Of a stretch of DNA of 53,410 nucleotides, positions 34,910-43,717 are shown piece after piece. The notes under the pieces were generated by a model. It was not told the DNA's origin. It made no database searches and worked only from the letters and a program-made list of their open reading frames with translations. The position numbers and the translations under genes are program-made. The stretch spans positions 1 to 53,410 of the forward strand of contig JAQGLY010000039.1 of the NCBI GenBank assembly GCA_028292625.1, in the 5' to 3' direction. Source of the stretch: Herbaspirillum sp. GTDB taxonomy: Bacteria > Pseudomonadota > Gammaproteobacteria > Burkholderiales > Burkholderiaceae_D. Each line of letters starts with the position of its first letter. The stretch's first letter is position 1.

Positions 34910-35980
34910 TCAGGCGGCGGCATCGCCGGCATCCGGGTTTTTGCCGCTGACGCCGGCGCCGTCGAAGGTCGCCATCTCGCACAGGAAATTGACGGCCGCA
35001 TGCAGCAAAGGCAGCGCCAGCGCCGCGCCGGTGCCCTCGCCCAGCCGCAAATCCAGTTGCATCAGCGGCCGCGCGCCCAGCGCGTCCAGCAGGCGGCGAT
35101 GGCCGTGTTCGTCCGAGCAATGCGAAAACACGCAATAGTCCAGAATCGCCGGCTGCATGCGCGCCGCAACCAGCAGCGCGCTGCTGACGATGAAGCCGTC
35201 GATCAGCAACACCTTGCGCAGCGCCGCCGCCTGCAGCATCGCGCCGGTCATCATCGCGATCTCGAAACCGCCGAAGGTGCGCAACACCGCCGCCGGATCG
35301 TCGGCGCCGACGGCGGCATGCAGCCGCACTGCCGCTTCGATCACGCGCTGTTTGCGCGCCACCCCGTCGGCATCCAGTCCGGTGCCGGCGCCCACGCATT
35401 GCGCGGCCGGCACACCGGTCAGCTTATGCATCAGCGCGGCGGCGGCGGTGGTGTTGCCGATGCCCATTTCGCCGAAACCGACCACATTGCCGTCGACTTG
35501 CGCGCAAATCTCCATGCCGTGCCGCATCGCCAGCGCGCATTGTTCGGCGCTCATCGCCGGCTGCCGGGCGAAATTGGCGGTGCCATGCGCGATCTTGCGG
35601 TCGAGCAAGCCCGCCGCAGGCCCGTCAACGCCGAAGTCATGGTTGACGCCGGCGTCAACCACTTTCAATGCGCATCGATTCTGCCGGGCGAATACATTGA
35701 TCGCCGCGCCCTGCTGCAAAAAGTTATGCACCATCTGCCAGGTCACGCTTTGCGGGAATGCCGAAATGCCTTCCGCGACCACGCCGTGATCGCCGGCGAA
35801 GACCAGGATTTCCGGCGCGCGCAACTGTGGACGGACGGTCTGCTGGATCAGGCCGATCTGCGCCGCGACCGTTTCCAGCATGCCGAGACTTCCCGGGGGT
35901 TTGGTTTTGTTGACAATGGCCGCGGCCAATGCGGCGGACAAGGCGGCGTCCCGCGTGGGGACAAGGGTGGGAATCGGCAT
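34910..35980 (-). CDS. cobT: Nicotinate-nucleotide:dimethylbenzimidazole phosphoribosyltransferase
   Basis: This 356-residue enzyme activates DMB, the BluB product, to alpha-ribazole phosphate. Diagnostic sequence includes [75 protein letters not shown], and [16 protein letters not shown] holding the catalytic glutamate. The ATG at 35980 fits the family length; an upstream in-frame ATG adds 14 residues. It is the first gene of cobT-cobS-cobC, divergent from the gene at 36189. No riboswitch is evident in the 208-base divergent interval. Confidence 0.95.
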   Translation of the reverse strand: MPIPTLVPTRDAALSAALAAAIVNKTKPPGSLGMLETVAAQIGLIQQTVRPQLRAPEILVFAGDHGVVAEGISAFPQSVTWQMVHNFLQQGAAINVFARQNRCALKVVDAGVNHDFGVDGPAAGLLDRKIAHGTANFARQPAMSAEQCALAMRHGMEICAQVDGNVVGFGEMGIGNTTAAAALMHKLTGVPAAQCVGAGTGLDADGVARKQRVIEAAVRLHAAVGADDPAAVLRTFGGFEIAMMTGAMLQAAALRKVLLIDGFIVSSALLVAARMQPAILDYCVFSHCSDEHGHRRLLDALGARPLMQLDLRLGEGTGAALALPLLHAAVNFLCEMATFDGAGVSGKNPDAGDAAA

Positions 35981-36188
35981 GATCGGAATGGCGAGGGATG
36001 GCAATGAGCACGCAAGATACACCGCCGAAAAGATTTCGTCATGGATTTGTTGCCGCAGCCGACCATTCGCACGGAGAAAACAAAGTATTCATCGACAAAA
36101 AATGGACCGCTGATCTTTCTATGAAAAAATCGAACGCCTCAATCGTGAAAACCATTCCGGCCAAACCGGGATCCACCGGAGAATTCGC

Positions 36189-37118
36189 ATGTTTCCTTTG
36201 AACAGCGCCACCGCAGCCGCAGCTTCGGTCCTTCCGCCAAGGGACCTCAACCCGGAGGCCGATTCCACCCTGAACTGCGAAACCGGGCAATTGCTGCGGG
36301 CCATCAGCGCCACGCTGGGCGGCCCGCTGATCGTCTGCGGACTGCCGCATCTGTCCGACCACTGGCAGCATGTCGGTCCCCTGCCCCGGGACGGCACCTA
36401 CTTCTGCTTCCATTCGGACGGCAGCGACAGCACGCAGCCCCAGGTGTCGATCAGCCTGGACCGTGGAGGACGGAAGGTGAAAATATCGCCCATTTCGCTA
36501 CCCGTGGCGAGCGCGCCGCAGAGCTTGTTGCGCGCGGCCGCCACCGCGGTCCGGATCGATCGCCTGTGGGGCGCGACACTGGCCGCCGACAATGAGGAAG
36601 TGCGGGAATTACAACATATCCTGGCGCAAAAAATCCATGCATCCGCCCATGATTTCCCAGTCCCGGAAAATGCAAGCGATGCAGCCGACGACCGGATGGA
36701 CGATCGAAGCGACAATCAGGCCAGCATGCAGACCGATGCCCTGCTGCGCGACGCCATTCCGGCGTTGCTGGGGCTGCAACGCGTCCAGACCGCCGACGGC
36801 GTCGCTGTCGCCCGCCGCCATCGGCACCGATCCATGCAGGAAACCGCCAGCGGTGAACAGACGCTTTCGCCGACATCGCCCGCAACGACGCCGGCCGACC
36901 TGGCCGCCGCCTATGACCGGCGCACGCTTTTGCTGAAGGCGCGCAAGACTTCATGGCCGTTGACGCGCGCAGCGGCGACGGCCTCCCCGGCCGAGCCGGT
37001 TCGCCCCGCTGTCATTACCCGGCGGCGCCTGGCAGTGACGCCGGAAGTCGCGTCACGCGGCAATTTCTCCGACGACGCAAGCGCTGCCGCCCTGATGGAT
37101 ACGGCATCTTTGCTGTAA
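36189..37118 (+). CDS. Unrecognised 309-residue protein
   Basis: I do not recognise this protein. It has no signal peptide or membrane segment. Residues ~30-150 look folded, with LLRAISATLGGPLIVCGLP, GTYFCFHSDG and RLWGATLAADNEEVRELQ. Residues ~160-300 are rich in Ala, Arg, Thr, Asp and Pro and probably disordered, with a short helix DALLRDAIPALLGLQRVQT. GGAG eight bases before the ATG supports the start. It stands alone between cobT and a convergent epimerase gene. The folded-plus-disordered composition resembles the three unrecognised proteins at 1514-3791, so a secreted role is possible but unsupported. Confidence 0.6.
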   Translation: MFPLNSATAAAASVLPPRDLNPEADSTLNCETGQLLRAISATLGGPLIVCGLPHLSDHWQHVGPLPRDGTYFCFHSDGSDSTQPQVSISLDRGGRKVKISPISLPVASAPQSLLRAAATAVRIDRLWGATLAADNEEVRELQHILAQKIHASAHDFPVPENASDAADDRMDDRSDNQASMQTDALLRDAIPALLGLQRVQTADGVAVARRHRHRSMQETASGEQTLSPTSPATTPADLAAAYDRRTLLLKARKTSWPLTRAAATASPAEPVRPAVITRRRLAVTPEVASRGNFSDDASAAALMDTASLL

Positions 37119-37149
37119 GCGATGGCCTCGGAATAAATGGCCAGCGCCT

Positions 37150-38040
37150 CTAATTCATCTCATCCAGAAAACGCTGTACATCGGAGTAACGCAAGCGCAG
37201 GCCCAGTTCCGTCTTGATGCGGGTATTGCGCAAACGCCGCGATTCCGACATGAACGACAACATCATCGGCGACACCTGCCGCTGCAATTCGGCGCGCGGC
37301 AAACGCGGCGGCCGCGGCAATGCGAACGCATCGGCCACCGCATCGAAATAAGCGCCCATCGTCAATTCGGTATCGTCGCTCGCGTGATAAACGCGCAACG
37401 GCCGCGCCCTGAAAATCGCGGCCACCGCCAACCGCGCCAGATCGTCCGCATGAATATGATTGGTAAACACGTCTTCGGACGCCGCCAATGCCGGCGTACC
37501 GTTGCGCAGGCGTTCCAGCGGCAGCCGCTCGGCCGCATAGATGCCGGGGGCGCGCAGGATCGCCAGACGGCCGCCGGCGCGCCGCGCCCAGGCCCGCAAT
37601 ACCTGTTCCGCATCCACGCGGCGCGCGGCCCGCGCATTGCGCGGCGCGGGCGGCCGCGTCTCGTCGAATTCGGCCCCGCCGCAATCGCCGTAGACGCCGG
37701 TGGTGCTGATATAAACCAGGGTCGACCGGTCGGGTAGAATAGCCGCCAGATTGCGGCTGCGGCGATCGGTCGGTCCTTCGGCTTGCGGCGGCGCCAGATG
37801 CACCACGATCCGGGCCAGCCGCGCCAGCCGCGCCAGACTGGCCGGCCGGTCCAGATCGGCGACGATCGGGATTGCTCCGGCGTCGCGCAACGCCTCGCAG
37901 CGCCCGGCGCTGCCGGTCACCGCGAATACGCGGAAACGATCGCGCAGCAACGGCAGCATGCGCAGACCGACGTCGCCGCAGCCGACGATCAGCACGCGCG
38001 GCAAACCGATTTTTTTAACCCCATTTGCTTTATTCATCAT
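37150..38040 (-). CDS. NAD(P)-binding epimerase/reductase-like protein (YeeZ-like SDR)
   Basis: This is a protein of about 296 residues with an N-terminal Rossmann motif (VLIVGCGDVGLRMLPLL), VYISTTGVYGDCGG with the extended-SDR Ser/Thr-Tyr region, and HADDLARLAVAAIF. It belongs to the extended short-chain dehydrogenase group related to YeeZ. The substrate is unknown. Two adjacent ATGs (38040, 38037) are possible. Its start is nine bases from the start of the divergent reductase gene, so promoter elements must lie inside coding sequence. Confidence 0.85.
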   Translation of the reverse strand: MMNKANGVKKIGLPRVLIVGCGDVGLRMLPLLRDRFRVFAVTGSAGRCEALRDAGAIPIVADLDRPASLARLARLARIVVHLAPPQAEGPTDRRSRNLAAILPDRSTLVYISTTGVYGDCGGAEFDETRPPAPRNARAARRVDAEQVLRAWARRAGGRLAILRAPGIYAAERLPLERLRNGTPALAASEDVFTNHIHADDLARLAVAAIFRARPLRVYHASDDTELTMGAYFDAVADAFALPRPPRLPRAELQRQVSPMMLSFMSESRRLRNTRIKTELGLRLRYSDVQRFLDEMN

Positions 38041-38049
38041 CAGGATTGT

Positions 38050-39093
38050 ATGAGTTTTCAAGTTACAGTACAGCCGAGCGGGCGGCAATTCGAATGCGCG
38101 CCCGAGGAAACCATCCTCAACGCCGCCATCCGCGCGGGCATCGGGCTGCCCTACGGCTGTAAAAACGGCGCCTGCAGCTCCTGCAAGGGCAAGCTGCTGG
38201 CCGGCAAGATAACGCACGGCGCGCATCAGGACAAGGCGCTCAGCGCCGCCGACGAAGCGCAGGGATTTGCACTGTTCTGCTGCGCCAGACCGCATTCGGA
38301 CGTCCAGATCGAAGCGCGCGAGGTGGCCGGGGTCGGCGAGTTCCCGATCCGCAAGATGCCGGCGCGCATCGCCAGACTGGAAAAGGTCGCCGACGACGTG
38401 ATCGTCGTGTCGCTGCAACTGCCCGCCGCCGACCGCCTGCAATACCTGGCCGGCCAGTATATCGAGTTCATGCTGCGCGACGGCGTGCGCCGCAGCTACA
38501 GCGTGGCCAATGCGCCGCCGCTGGACGACGATCAGAACGCCCATATCACGCTGCATATCCGGCACATGCCGGGCGGCGTGTTCACCGATCCGCTGTTCAC
38601 CACCGTCAAGGAGCGCGACATCCTGCGCTTCGAAGGGCCGATGGGCACCTTCTTTCTGCGCGAAGATTCGGACAAGCCGATGATCCTGCTGGCGTCCGGC
38701 ACCGGCTTTGCGCCGCTCAAGGCGATCGTTGAACAGGCCGCGCGCAACCGTTCGGAACGCCCGATGACGCTGTACTGGGGCGGCCGCCGCCCGCGGGATC
38801 TATACATGGATGCGCTGTGCCGCGAATGGGCCGCCACGCTGCCCCATTTCCATTACGTGCCGGTGGTGTCGAACGCCACCGCGGAAGACAACTGGCAGGG
38901 ACGCAGCGGCTTCGTGCATGCGGCGGTGATGGAAGATCATCCCGACCTGTCCGGGTATCAGGTGTATGCATGCGGCGCGCCTATCGTGGTCGAGTCGGCG
39001 CAACGCGATTTCGTCGCCCGCTGCGGATTGCCGGACGAGGAATTCTTCGCCGATGCGTTTACGTCGGCGGCGGATCTGGCCGGCGCGGTCTAA
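38050..39093 (+). CDS. 2Fe-2S NAD(P)H-flavin reductase (CDP-6-deoxy-glucoseen reductase type)
   Basis: This 347-residue electron-transfer protein has an N-terminal plant-type ferredoxin domain with cysteines in YGCKNGACSSCKGKL and the fourth in LFCCARP. FAD-binding RRSYSVANAPP and an NAD-binding domain with LLASGTGFAPLKAI and VYACGAPIVVESAQ follow. It passes electrons from NAD(P)H through FAD to the iron-sulfur centre. Homologues are named for CDP-sugar deoxygenation (AscD) but many act as general oxygenase reductases. AGGA sits four bases before the ATG. No sugar-pathway genes are adjacent apart from the divergent SDR. Confidence 0.9.
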   Translation: MSFQVTVQPSGRQFECAPEETILNAAIRAGIGLPYGCKNGACSSCKGKLLAGKITHGAHQDKALSAADEAQGFALFCCARPHSDVQIEAREVAGVGEFPIRKMPARIARLEKVADDVIVVSLQLPAADRLQYLAGQYIEFMLRDGVRRSYSVANAPPLDDDQNAHITLHIRHMPGGVFTDPLFTTVKERDILRFEGPMGTFFLREDSDKPMILLASGTGFAPLKAIVEQAARNRSERPMTLYWGGRRPRDLYMDALCREWAATLPHFHYVPVVSNATAEDNWQGRSGFVHAAVMEDHPDLSGYQVYACGAPIVVESAQRDFVARCGLPDEEFFADAFTSAADLAGAV

Positions 39094-39197
39094 AGCGCCG
39101 CAGCTATACCGGCGACAAGATCGACCTCGGTCGGTTAATATTGCCCTGCAATGCGCTTTAATCTATTCATTTTCAATTTTCCCGTGCAGGAGTCTCA

Positions 39198-40403
39198 ATG
39201 GAATTCAAGCAATTCGATACCGATAAGCTGATGTATGTCACCAATCGGCCGCCGCTGGTGTTTACCGAAGGCAGCGGCATGTACATGACCGACAACAACG
39301 GCAAGCGATATCTGGACTTCCTGCAGGGCTGGGCGGTCAATTCGCTAGGGCATTCGCCGCAATGCATTGTGGATGCCCTGGTCGTGCAGTCCAAAAAAAT
39401 GATCAATCCGTCGCCGGCGTTTTTCAATCAGCCGGCGTCCGAGCTGGCGGTCATGCTGACCGCCAATTCCTGTTTCGACCGCGTATTCTTCACCAACAGC
39501 GGCGCCGAAGCCAATGAAGGCGCGATCAAGCTGGCGCGCAAATGGGGCCAGATCCATCGCAACTCGGCCGACGAAAGCCGCTATGAAATCATCACCTTCA
39601 ATCACAGTTTCCACGGCCGCACGCTGGCCACCATGTCGGCCAGCGGCAAACCCGGCTGGGACACCATTTTCGCGCCGCAGGTACCGGGCTTTCCGAAGGC
39701 CGAACTGAACGATCTGGGCAGCGTCGAAGCGCTGATCAACAGCCGCACCGTGGCGGTGATGCTGGAACCGGTGCAGGGCGAAGCCGGCGTGATCCCCGCC
39801 ACGCACGAATTCATGCAGGCATTGCGCCAGTTGACCAAGAAATTGGGGCTGCTGCTGATCGTCGACGAAGTGCAAACCGGTTGCGGCCGCACCGGCGAAC
39901 TGTTCGGCTATCAATTGTCCGGCATCGAACCCGACATCATGACGCTGGGCAAAGGCATAGGCGGCGGCGTGCCGCTGGCGGCGCTGCTGGCGCGCGAGGA
40001 AGTGGCCTGTTTTCAAGCGGGCGATCAGGGCGGCACGTATAACGGCAATCCATTGATGACGGCCGTCGGCGCGGCGGTCATGAAGGAATTGCTGAAGCCG
40101 GATTTCCTGCCGTCGGTAAAGGAAAAAGGCGCTTATCTGAGCGCCGAACTGTTGAAACTGTGTAAAAAACACGGCCTGCAAGGCGAACGCGGCGAAGGCC
40201 TGCTGCGCGCGCTGGAGCTGGGCAGCGACATCGGCCCGAAAATCGTCGACCTCGCGCGCGAACGCAATCCGGTCGGCCTGTTGCTCAATTCGCCGCGGCC
40301 GAATCTGCTGCGCTTCATGCCGGCGCTCAATGTCAGCAAGGACGAACTGGATCAGATGCTGACGATCCTGTCGGACATTCTGACGCAGCTGCATCACGGC
40401 TGA
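39198..40403 (+). CDS. Class III aminotransferase (acetylornithine aminotransferase-like)
   Basis: This 401-residue PLP enzyme has the phosphate-binding [49 protein letters not shown] and the PLP lysine in [15 protein letters not shown]. This pattern is shared by ArgD, GabT and related omega-aminotransferases; length and sequence are closest to ArgD by eye. AGGAG lies six bases before the ATG. It is followed after two bases by the NlpC/P60 gene, which is therefore likely cotranscribed. The physiological amino donor cannot be determined here. Confidence 0.88.
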   Translation: MEFKQFDTDKLMYVTNRPPLVFTEGSGMYMTDNNGKRYLDFLQGWAVNSLGHSPQCIVDALVVQSKKMINPSPAFFNQPASELAVMLTANSCFDRVFFTNSGAEANEGAIKLARKWGQIHRNSADESRYEIITFNHSFHGRTLATMSASGKPGWDTIFAPQVPGFPKAELNDLGSVEALINSRTVAVMLEPVQGEAGVIPATHEFMQALRQLTKKLGLLLIVDEVQTGCGRTGELFGYQLSGIEPDIMTLGKGIGGGVPLAALLAREEVACFQAGDQGGTYNGNPLMTAVGAAVMKELLKPDFLPSVKEKGAYLSAELLKLCKKHGLQGERGEGLLRALELGSDIGPKIVDLARERNPVGLLLNSPRPNLLRFMPALNVSKDELDQMLTILSDILTQLHHG

Positions 40404-40405
40404 TC

Positions 40406-40966
40406 ATGCGGCGTCCGGTCAGCCGTCCGGTTCCTGGTTCTGCCGCCGCTGTTGGCGGTAAATCCGGGGCCGCATGGCTGACCGCGCTATCGATCGCGCT
40501 GGCAACCCTGCTCACCGCCTGCGGCACCGCGCCGCAGCGCCCGATACCGCCGGAGTCGGCCGAGCCCTTCCCACAACTTCCGATCAGCCAGACCGGCAAC
40601 GACATAGCGATTTATGCGCTGGATCTGATCGGCACCGACTACCGTTTCGGCGGCAAGAATCCTGCAGCCGGACTCGATTGCAGCGGCATGGTCAGCTATA
40701 TCTATCGCCAGGTCGCCGGCATCGCCCTGATCGGCAGCGCCGCCGACATCGCCAAACACGGCAAGGAAATCGATCGCCGCCAGCTGCGGCCGGGCGATCT
40801 GGTCTTTTTCAATACGCTGCACCGTCCGTTTTCCCACGTCGCGATCTATATCGGCGGCAACCGCTTCGTGCACGCGCCGTCGAGCAATGGCCAGGTGCGC
40901 ATAGACCGGCTCGATAATCGGTATTACGCGCAGCGCTTTGAGATGGCGCGCAGTTATGTGGATTAG
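40406..40966 (+). CDS. NlpC/P60 peptidoglycan hydrolase lipoprotein
   Basis: This 186-residue protein has a hydrophobic N-terminal segment ending in the lipobox LTAC (Cys39), so it is probably a lipoprotein. The NlpC/P60 domain spans residues ~65-185, with catalytic Cys92 in LDCSGMVSYIY, His144 in FSHVAIYIGG and His156 in FVHAPSS. It would cut peptide cross-links or stem peptides of the wall, between D-glutamate and diaminopimelate in well-studied members. The start two bases after the aminotransferase stop has no strong ribosome site; a start further in would still retain the signal sequence. Confidence 0.88.
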   Translation: MRRPVSRPVPGSAAAVGGKSGAAWLTALSIALATLLTACGTAPQRPIPPESAEPFPQLPISQTGNDIAIYALDLIGTDYRFGGKNPAAGLDCSGMVSYIYRQVAGIALIGSAADIAKHGKEIDRRQLRPGDLVFFNTLHRPFSHVAIYIGGNRFVHAPSSNGQVRIDRLDNRYYAQRFEMARSYVD

Positions 40967-41254
40967 CGGCGGCCAGCGGATCATTCGGAAAATCGGAATC
41001 AAGTCGGCCCGATGGTCATAAAGGCGCGCCCCCTCGCCCCCCAAAACGCAAATCCCCAGTCTTACGCCTCGTCCCCAGCAATAACAAACCGCAATCATTC
41101 GGGGTATGTCATCCGACAGCGCCGACACACTTTTCTTACAGTAGAAATAGCGCTACCACTGCTGCGTTTTAAACAGGCCCCGTATAAGATTTCTTATGGT
41201 CGAGACATCACCACAGTGGTTACGATCGGCCTTTTATTTTTTGAGGAGAACACT

Positions 41255-41455
41255 ATGTCTAGCGAAAATCAAGGCGGGAACCGCGGCGGCAGCCATGAAC
41301 AGCATGGGAAAGCCCGCGAAGAAAGCCATAAAAAGGAATCGAGTTCGTCGAGCAGCAGCAAGAAGGACAGCTCGAAACAATCCGGATCTACACGTGGCGG
41401 TACATCGGAACAGCATGCGGAAGCTGGCCGTCAAAGCCATAAAAATGACCGATAG
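41255..41455 (+). CDS. Con-10/KGG-type small stress protein
   Basis: This 66-residue hydrophilic protein is built from two related repeats, NRGGSHEQHGKAREESHKKE and TRGGTSEQHAEAGRQSHKND, separated by a serine run (SSSSSSSKK). The repeats resemble the GG-x-x-x-x-H-x-x-A/G pattern of Con-10 and GsiB-like stress proteins, in which the repeats are probably disordered until bound. GAGGAGA precedes the ATG. A strong terminator follows. Such proteins are commonly induced in stationary phase or drought; a TATAAG at 41183 may be its -10, without a clear -35. Confidence 0.75.
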   Translation: MSSENQGGNRGGSHEQHGKAREESHKKESSSSSSSKKDSSKQSGSTRGGTSEQHAEAGRQSHKNDR

Positions 41456-41462
41456 TCGCGCT

Positions 41463-41498
41463 GTTTGTTAAAGAGGGGTTCGCCCTCTTTTAACAAAC
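41463..41498 (+). terminator. Rho-independent terminator after the Con-10-like gene
   Basis: Arms GTTTGTTAAAGAGGG and CCCTCTTTTAACAAAC pair almost perfectly (one bulged A) around GTTCG. The run CTCTTTT in the 3' arm provides U residues. The near symmetry means it could also stop transcription from the other side. Confidence 0.85.
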
Positions 41499-41538
41499 CG
41501 ATGCAAGCGATGGCGGCTGCGCTACCAAGGAGAGCAAT

Positions 41539-42147
41539 ATGAGATCAGTTTCAGAAATAATGACACGCGGTGTACGGACAATGGGACCAAACGATTCGAT
41601 CGTCATCGCGGCGCAGGCAATGAAGGAGCTTGACGTGGGCGCCGTGCCGGTCTGCGACGGCGATGAACTGGTCGGTATGATTACCGACCGCGATATCGTT
41701 GTGCGTGGCGTGGCTGAGGAGCATGCAGATAAAAATACCTCCGTGCATGACGTCATGTCCAGCGGCATTGAAACCTGTTTTGAAGACGATGATGTCGAAG
41801 AAACGTTGAACAAGATGGAGCGCAATAAAATCCGGCGTCTTGCCGTGTTGGACCACGATAAAAAACTGGTCGGCATGCTTTCCCTCGGGGATGTTGCGGC
41901 CAAAGGCGGCGGACAGACCGATTCCACGCTCAGCGAAATTTCGAGCCCGGCCGAACCTGACCGATCGGCCAGCTCGTCAGCCTCCGGATCCGCCGGCGGC
42001 GGCCAGACAGCAAAGGCTGGCAACGAGGTTCCGAATCAGGACATTGCGGAATCTGCAAGCGCCACGGACCAGCATGACATTCCGGTTGCGAATCCCGACG
42101 AAGCGCATTCGATTGCCGAGGGCAAAGCCGCACAAAGCGATGGCTAA
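41539..42147 (+). CDS. CBS-domain pair protein with disordered acidic tail
   Basis: This is a 202-residue protein. Two CBS motifs fill residues 1-125: VSEIMTRGVRTMGPNDSIV with GMITDRDIVVRGVA, and VHDVMSSGIETCFEDDDVEE with GMLSLGDVAAKG. Such pairs bind adenosyl ligands and act as energy sensors or partner regulators. The remaining ~75 residues are Ser/Ala/Gly/Asp/Glu-rich and probably disordered, which is longer than in typical stand-alone CBS proteins. AAGGAG precedes the ATG. It follows the stress-protein terminator, so it has its own promoter; the GC and composition of the tail match the region. Confidence 0.9.
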   Translation: MRSVSEIMTRGVRTMGPNDSIVIAAQAMKELDVGAVPVCDGDELVGMITDRDIVVRGVAEEHADKNTSVHDVMSSGIETCFEDDDVEETLNKMERNKIRRLAVLDHDKKLVGMLSLGDVAAKGGGQTDSTLSEISSPAEPDRSASSSASGSAGGGQTAKAGNEVPNQDIAESASATDQHDIPVANPDEAHSIAEGKAAQSDG

Positions 42148-42253
42148 GCAGTCGGCAAGGTCGTCCTTGCCGCGGCGGCTGGGGAAAGAAAGCGTATTCG
42201 TCACGCCTCAGCCGCTGCCAACATTTGCATGCAAGGCCCTCAGTCCGATGTGA

Positions 42254-42270
42254 CATGAATTCAATTCATG
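42254..42270. promoter_or_regulatory. 17-bp palindrome, candidate LysR operator
   Basis: CATGAATT-C-AATTCATG is a perfect inverted repeat 100 bases upstream of the MFS gene start. It contains the T-N11-A spacing used by LysR-type regulators. A LysR gene ends the same four-gene cluster (45422-46330). Function as its binding site is inferred from pattern and position. Confidence 0.45.
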
Positions 42271-42370
42271 TAGCTTCTGACATCTATGAGTTGGTGTTTT
42301 CATCTTAAGTTGCGCATCATTCTCTCCATAAATGCCGTCTGTACAGCGGCCAATGAAAATAGGAGACGAT

Positions 42371-43684
42371 ATGCGTACCAATCGCCGTTATCTAGTGTAT
42401 TTCGCCATGTTCCTCATGAGCATGGTCAATTATGTCGACAGAACCAACCTGTCGGTCGCCGCAGGCTCCATTGCATCCACCTTTGAGCTTTCCCCGATTC
42501 AATTGGGGTACATGTTTTCTTCGTTTCTGTGGACGTATCTGTTCTGCCTGATTCCGGCCGGCCTGGTCGTCGATCGCTTCGGCGCCCGCAAAGTGACGGC
42601 GCTGTCGCTCATCATTTGGTCGGCGGGGGGCATTTTGACCGGCCTCGCCTCCAGCTTTTTGCTGCTGTTGGGATCCAGACTTGTGCTGGGTATCGGCGAA
42701 GCGGCGTCTTACCCTTCGGGCCCCAGGATCATCCGCGAATGGGCGCCCAAAACCGAACGCGGACTCGCCGCCGCGATTCTGAACGCCGGCGCCTATGCGG
42801 GGCCGGCGCTGGGCGGCATCTTCGTGGGCTGGTTGATTCCGCAAGTCGGGTGGCGCGGCTCGTTCCTGGTCACCGGCGCAGTGGGCGTAGGCCTGGGCCT
42901 GTCTTGGTGGATTCTGTACCGCACGCCGGCACAGGCAAAATGGATTTCGGCGGAAGAACGCGTGCTGATCAACGATGCGGCCACGCCTGCGACGGCCACC
43001 TCGAAGCAACGCGCTCCCGGCGGACTGAAAAAATTGCTCGCCGAAAAGACCATGTGGGGCCTGGCAGTGACGCAAGGCTGCGCCGGATATACGCTTTATG
43101 TGTTCCTGACCTGGCTGCCCACGTATTTCGAGCGCGCTCATCACATGAATGTCGTCAAGAGCAGCCTTTACACCGCCGCCCCCTATGCCAGCGCCTGTGT
43201 GCTCGGCATCATGCTGGGTTATCTCAGCGACCGCTTGCTCACGCGCGAAGCGCTTGCACGCGGCGCCAGGCGCAACATGATCTTCGTGATGCTGCTACTC
43301 GGCTCGGTCGTATCCGCGATTCCATTCGTCAATTCGATGTGGGCAATCGTGCTGATCATGTCGCTCACGCTCACCTGCGTATCCACTGTCATGTCGATGA
43401 ATATCGCCTTGACCAACGACCTTCTGGGCGACCCGGCGCATTCGGGAGTAGCGGTAGGTTTGCTCATACTGGGCGGCAATATCTTCGGCCTTGCCGCGCC
43501 CATCGTCACGGGCTATGCCGTTGCGTCCAGCGGCGGCTTTACCGCGGCCTTTGCGATTGCCGGCGGATTGCAGCTTTTGGGCTCGCTGGCAAGCTTGACT
43601 TTGACTCGCAAGCCCATGCTGGCCGACCGGACCAATCCGATCCGCGGCGGCCAGGCAGTGGCATCGGCGCCTGCCGGCAAGTAG
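42371..43684 (+). CDS. MFS transporter, anion:cation symporter family
   Basis: This 437-residue protein has twelve predicted membrane segments. The first helix carries MFLMSMVNYVDRTNLSVAAG, and the loop after TM2 reads LVVDRFGARKVTALS. RIIREWAPKTERGLAAAILN and YLSDRLLTREALARGARR follow. These are features of the ACS family (phthalate, tartrate, galactonate and other organic acids). The ATG at 42371 is chosen for AGGAGA upstream. It is the first gene of a cluster with a binding-protein-fold protein, a maleate isomerase-like enzyme and a LysR regulator, so an organic acid is the likely cargo. Confidence 0.92.
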   Translation: MRTNRRYLVYFAMFLMSMVNYVDRTNLSVAAGSIASTFELSPIQLGYMFSSFLWTYLFCLIPAGLVVDRFGARKVTALSLIIWSAGGILTGLASSFLLLLGSRLVLGIGEAASYPSGPRIIREWAPKTERGLAAAILNAGAYAGPALGGIFVGWLIPQVGWRGSFLVTGAVGVGLGLSWWILYRTPAQAKWISAEERVLINDAATPATATSKQRAPGGLKKLLAEKTMWGLAVTQGCAGYTLYVFLTWLPTYFERAHHMNVVKSSLYTAAPYASACVLGIMLGYLSDRLLTREALARGARRNMIFVMLLLGSVVSAIPFVNSMWAIVLIMSLTLTCVSTVMSMNIALTNDLLGDPAHSGVAVGLLILGGNIFGLAAPIVTGYAVASSGGFTAAFAIAGGLQLLGSLASLTLTRKPMLADRTNPIRGGQAVASAPAGK

Positions 43685-43717
43685 TGACATTACTCTTTTC
43701 ACTTTAAAGGAAAAAAC

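Noticed and set aside
42529..43707. Second long frame inside the MFS gene in another phase
   Set aside because: It gives an Arg/Gly/His-rich sequence without homology, while the main frame has clear MFS motifs and a ribosome site.
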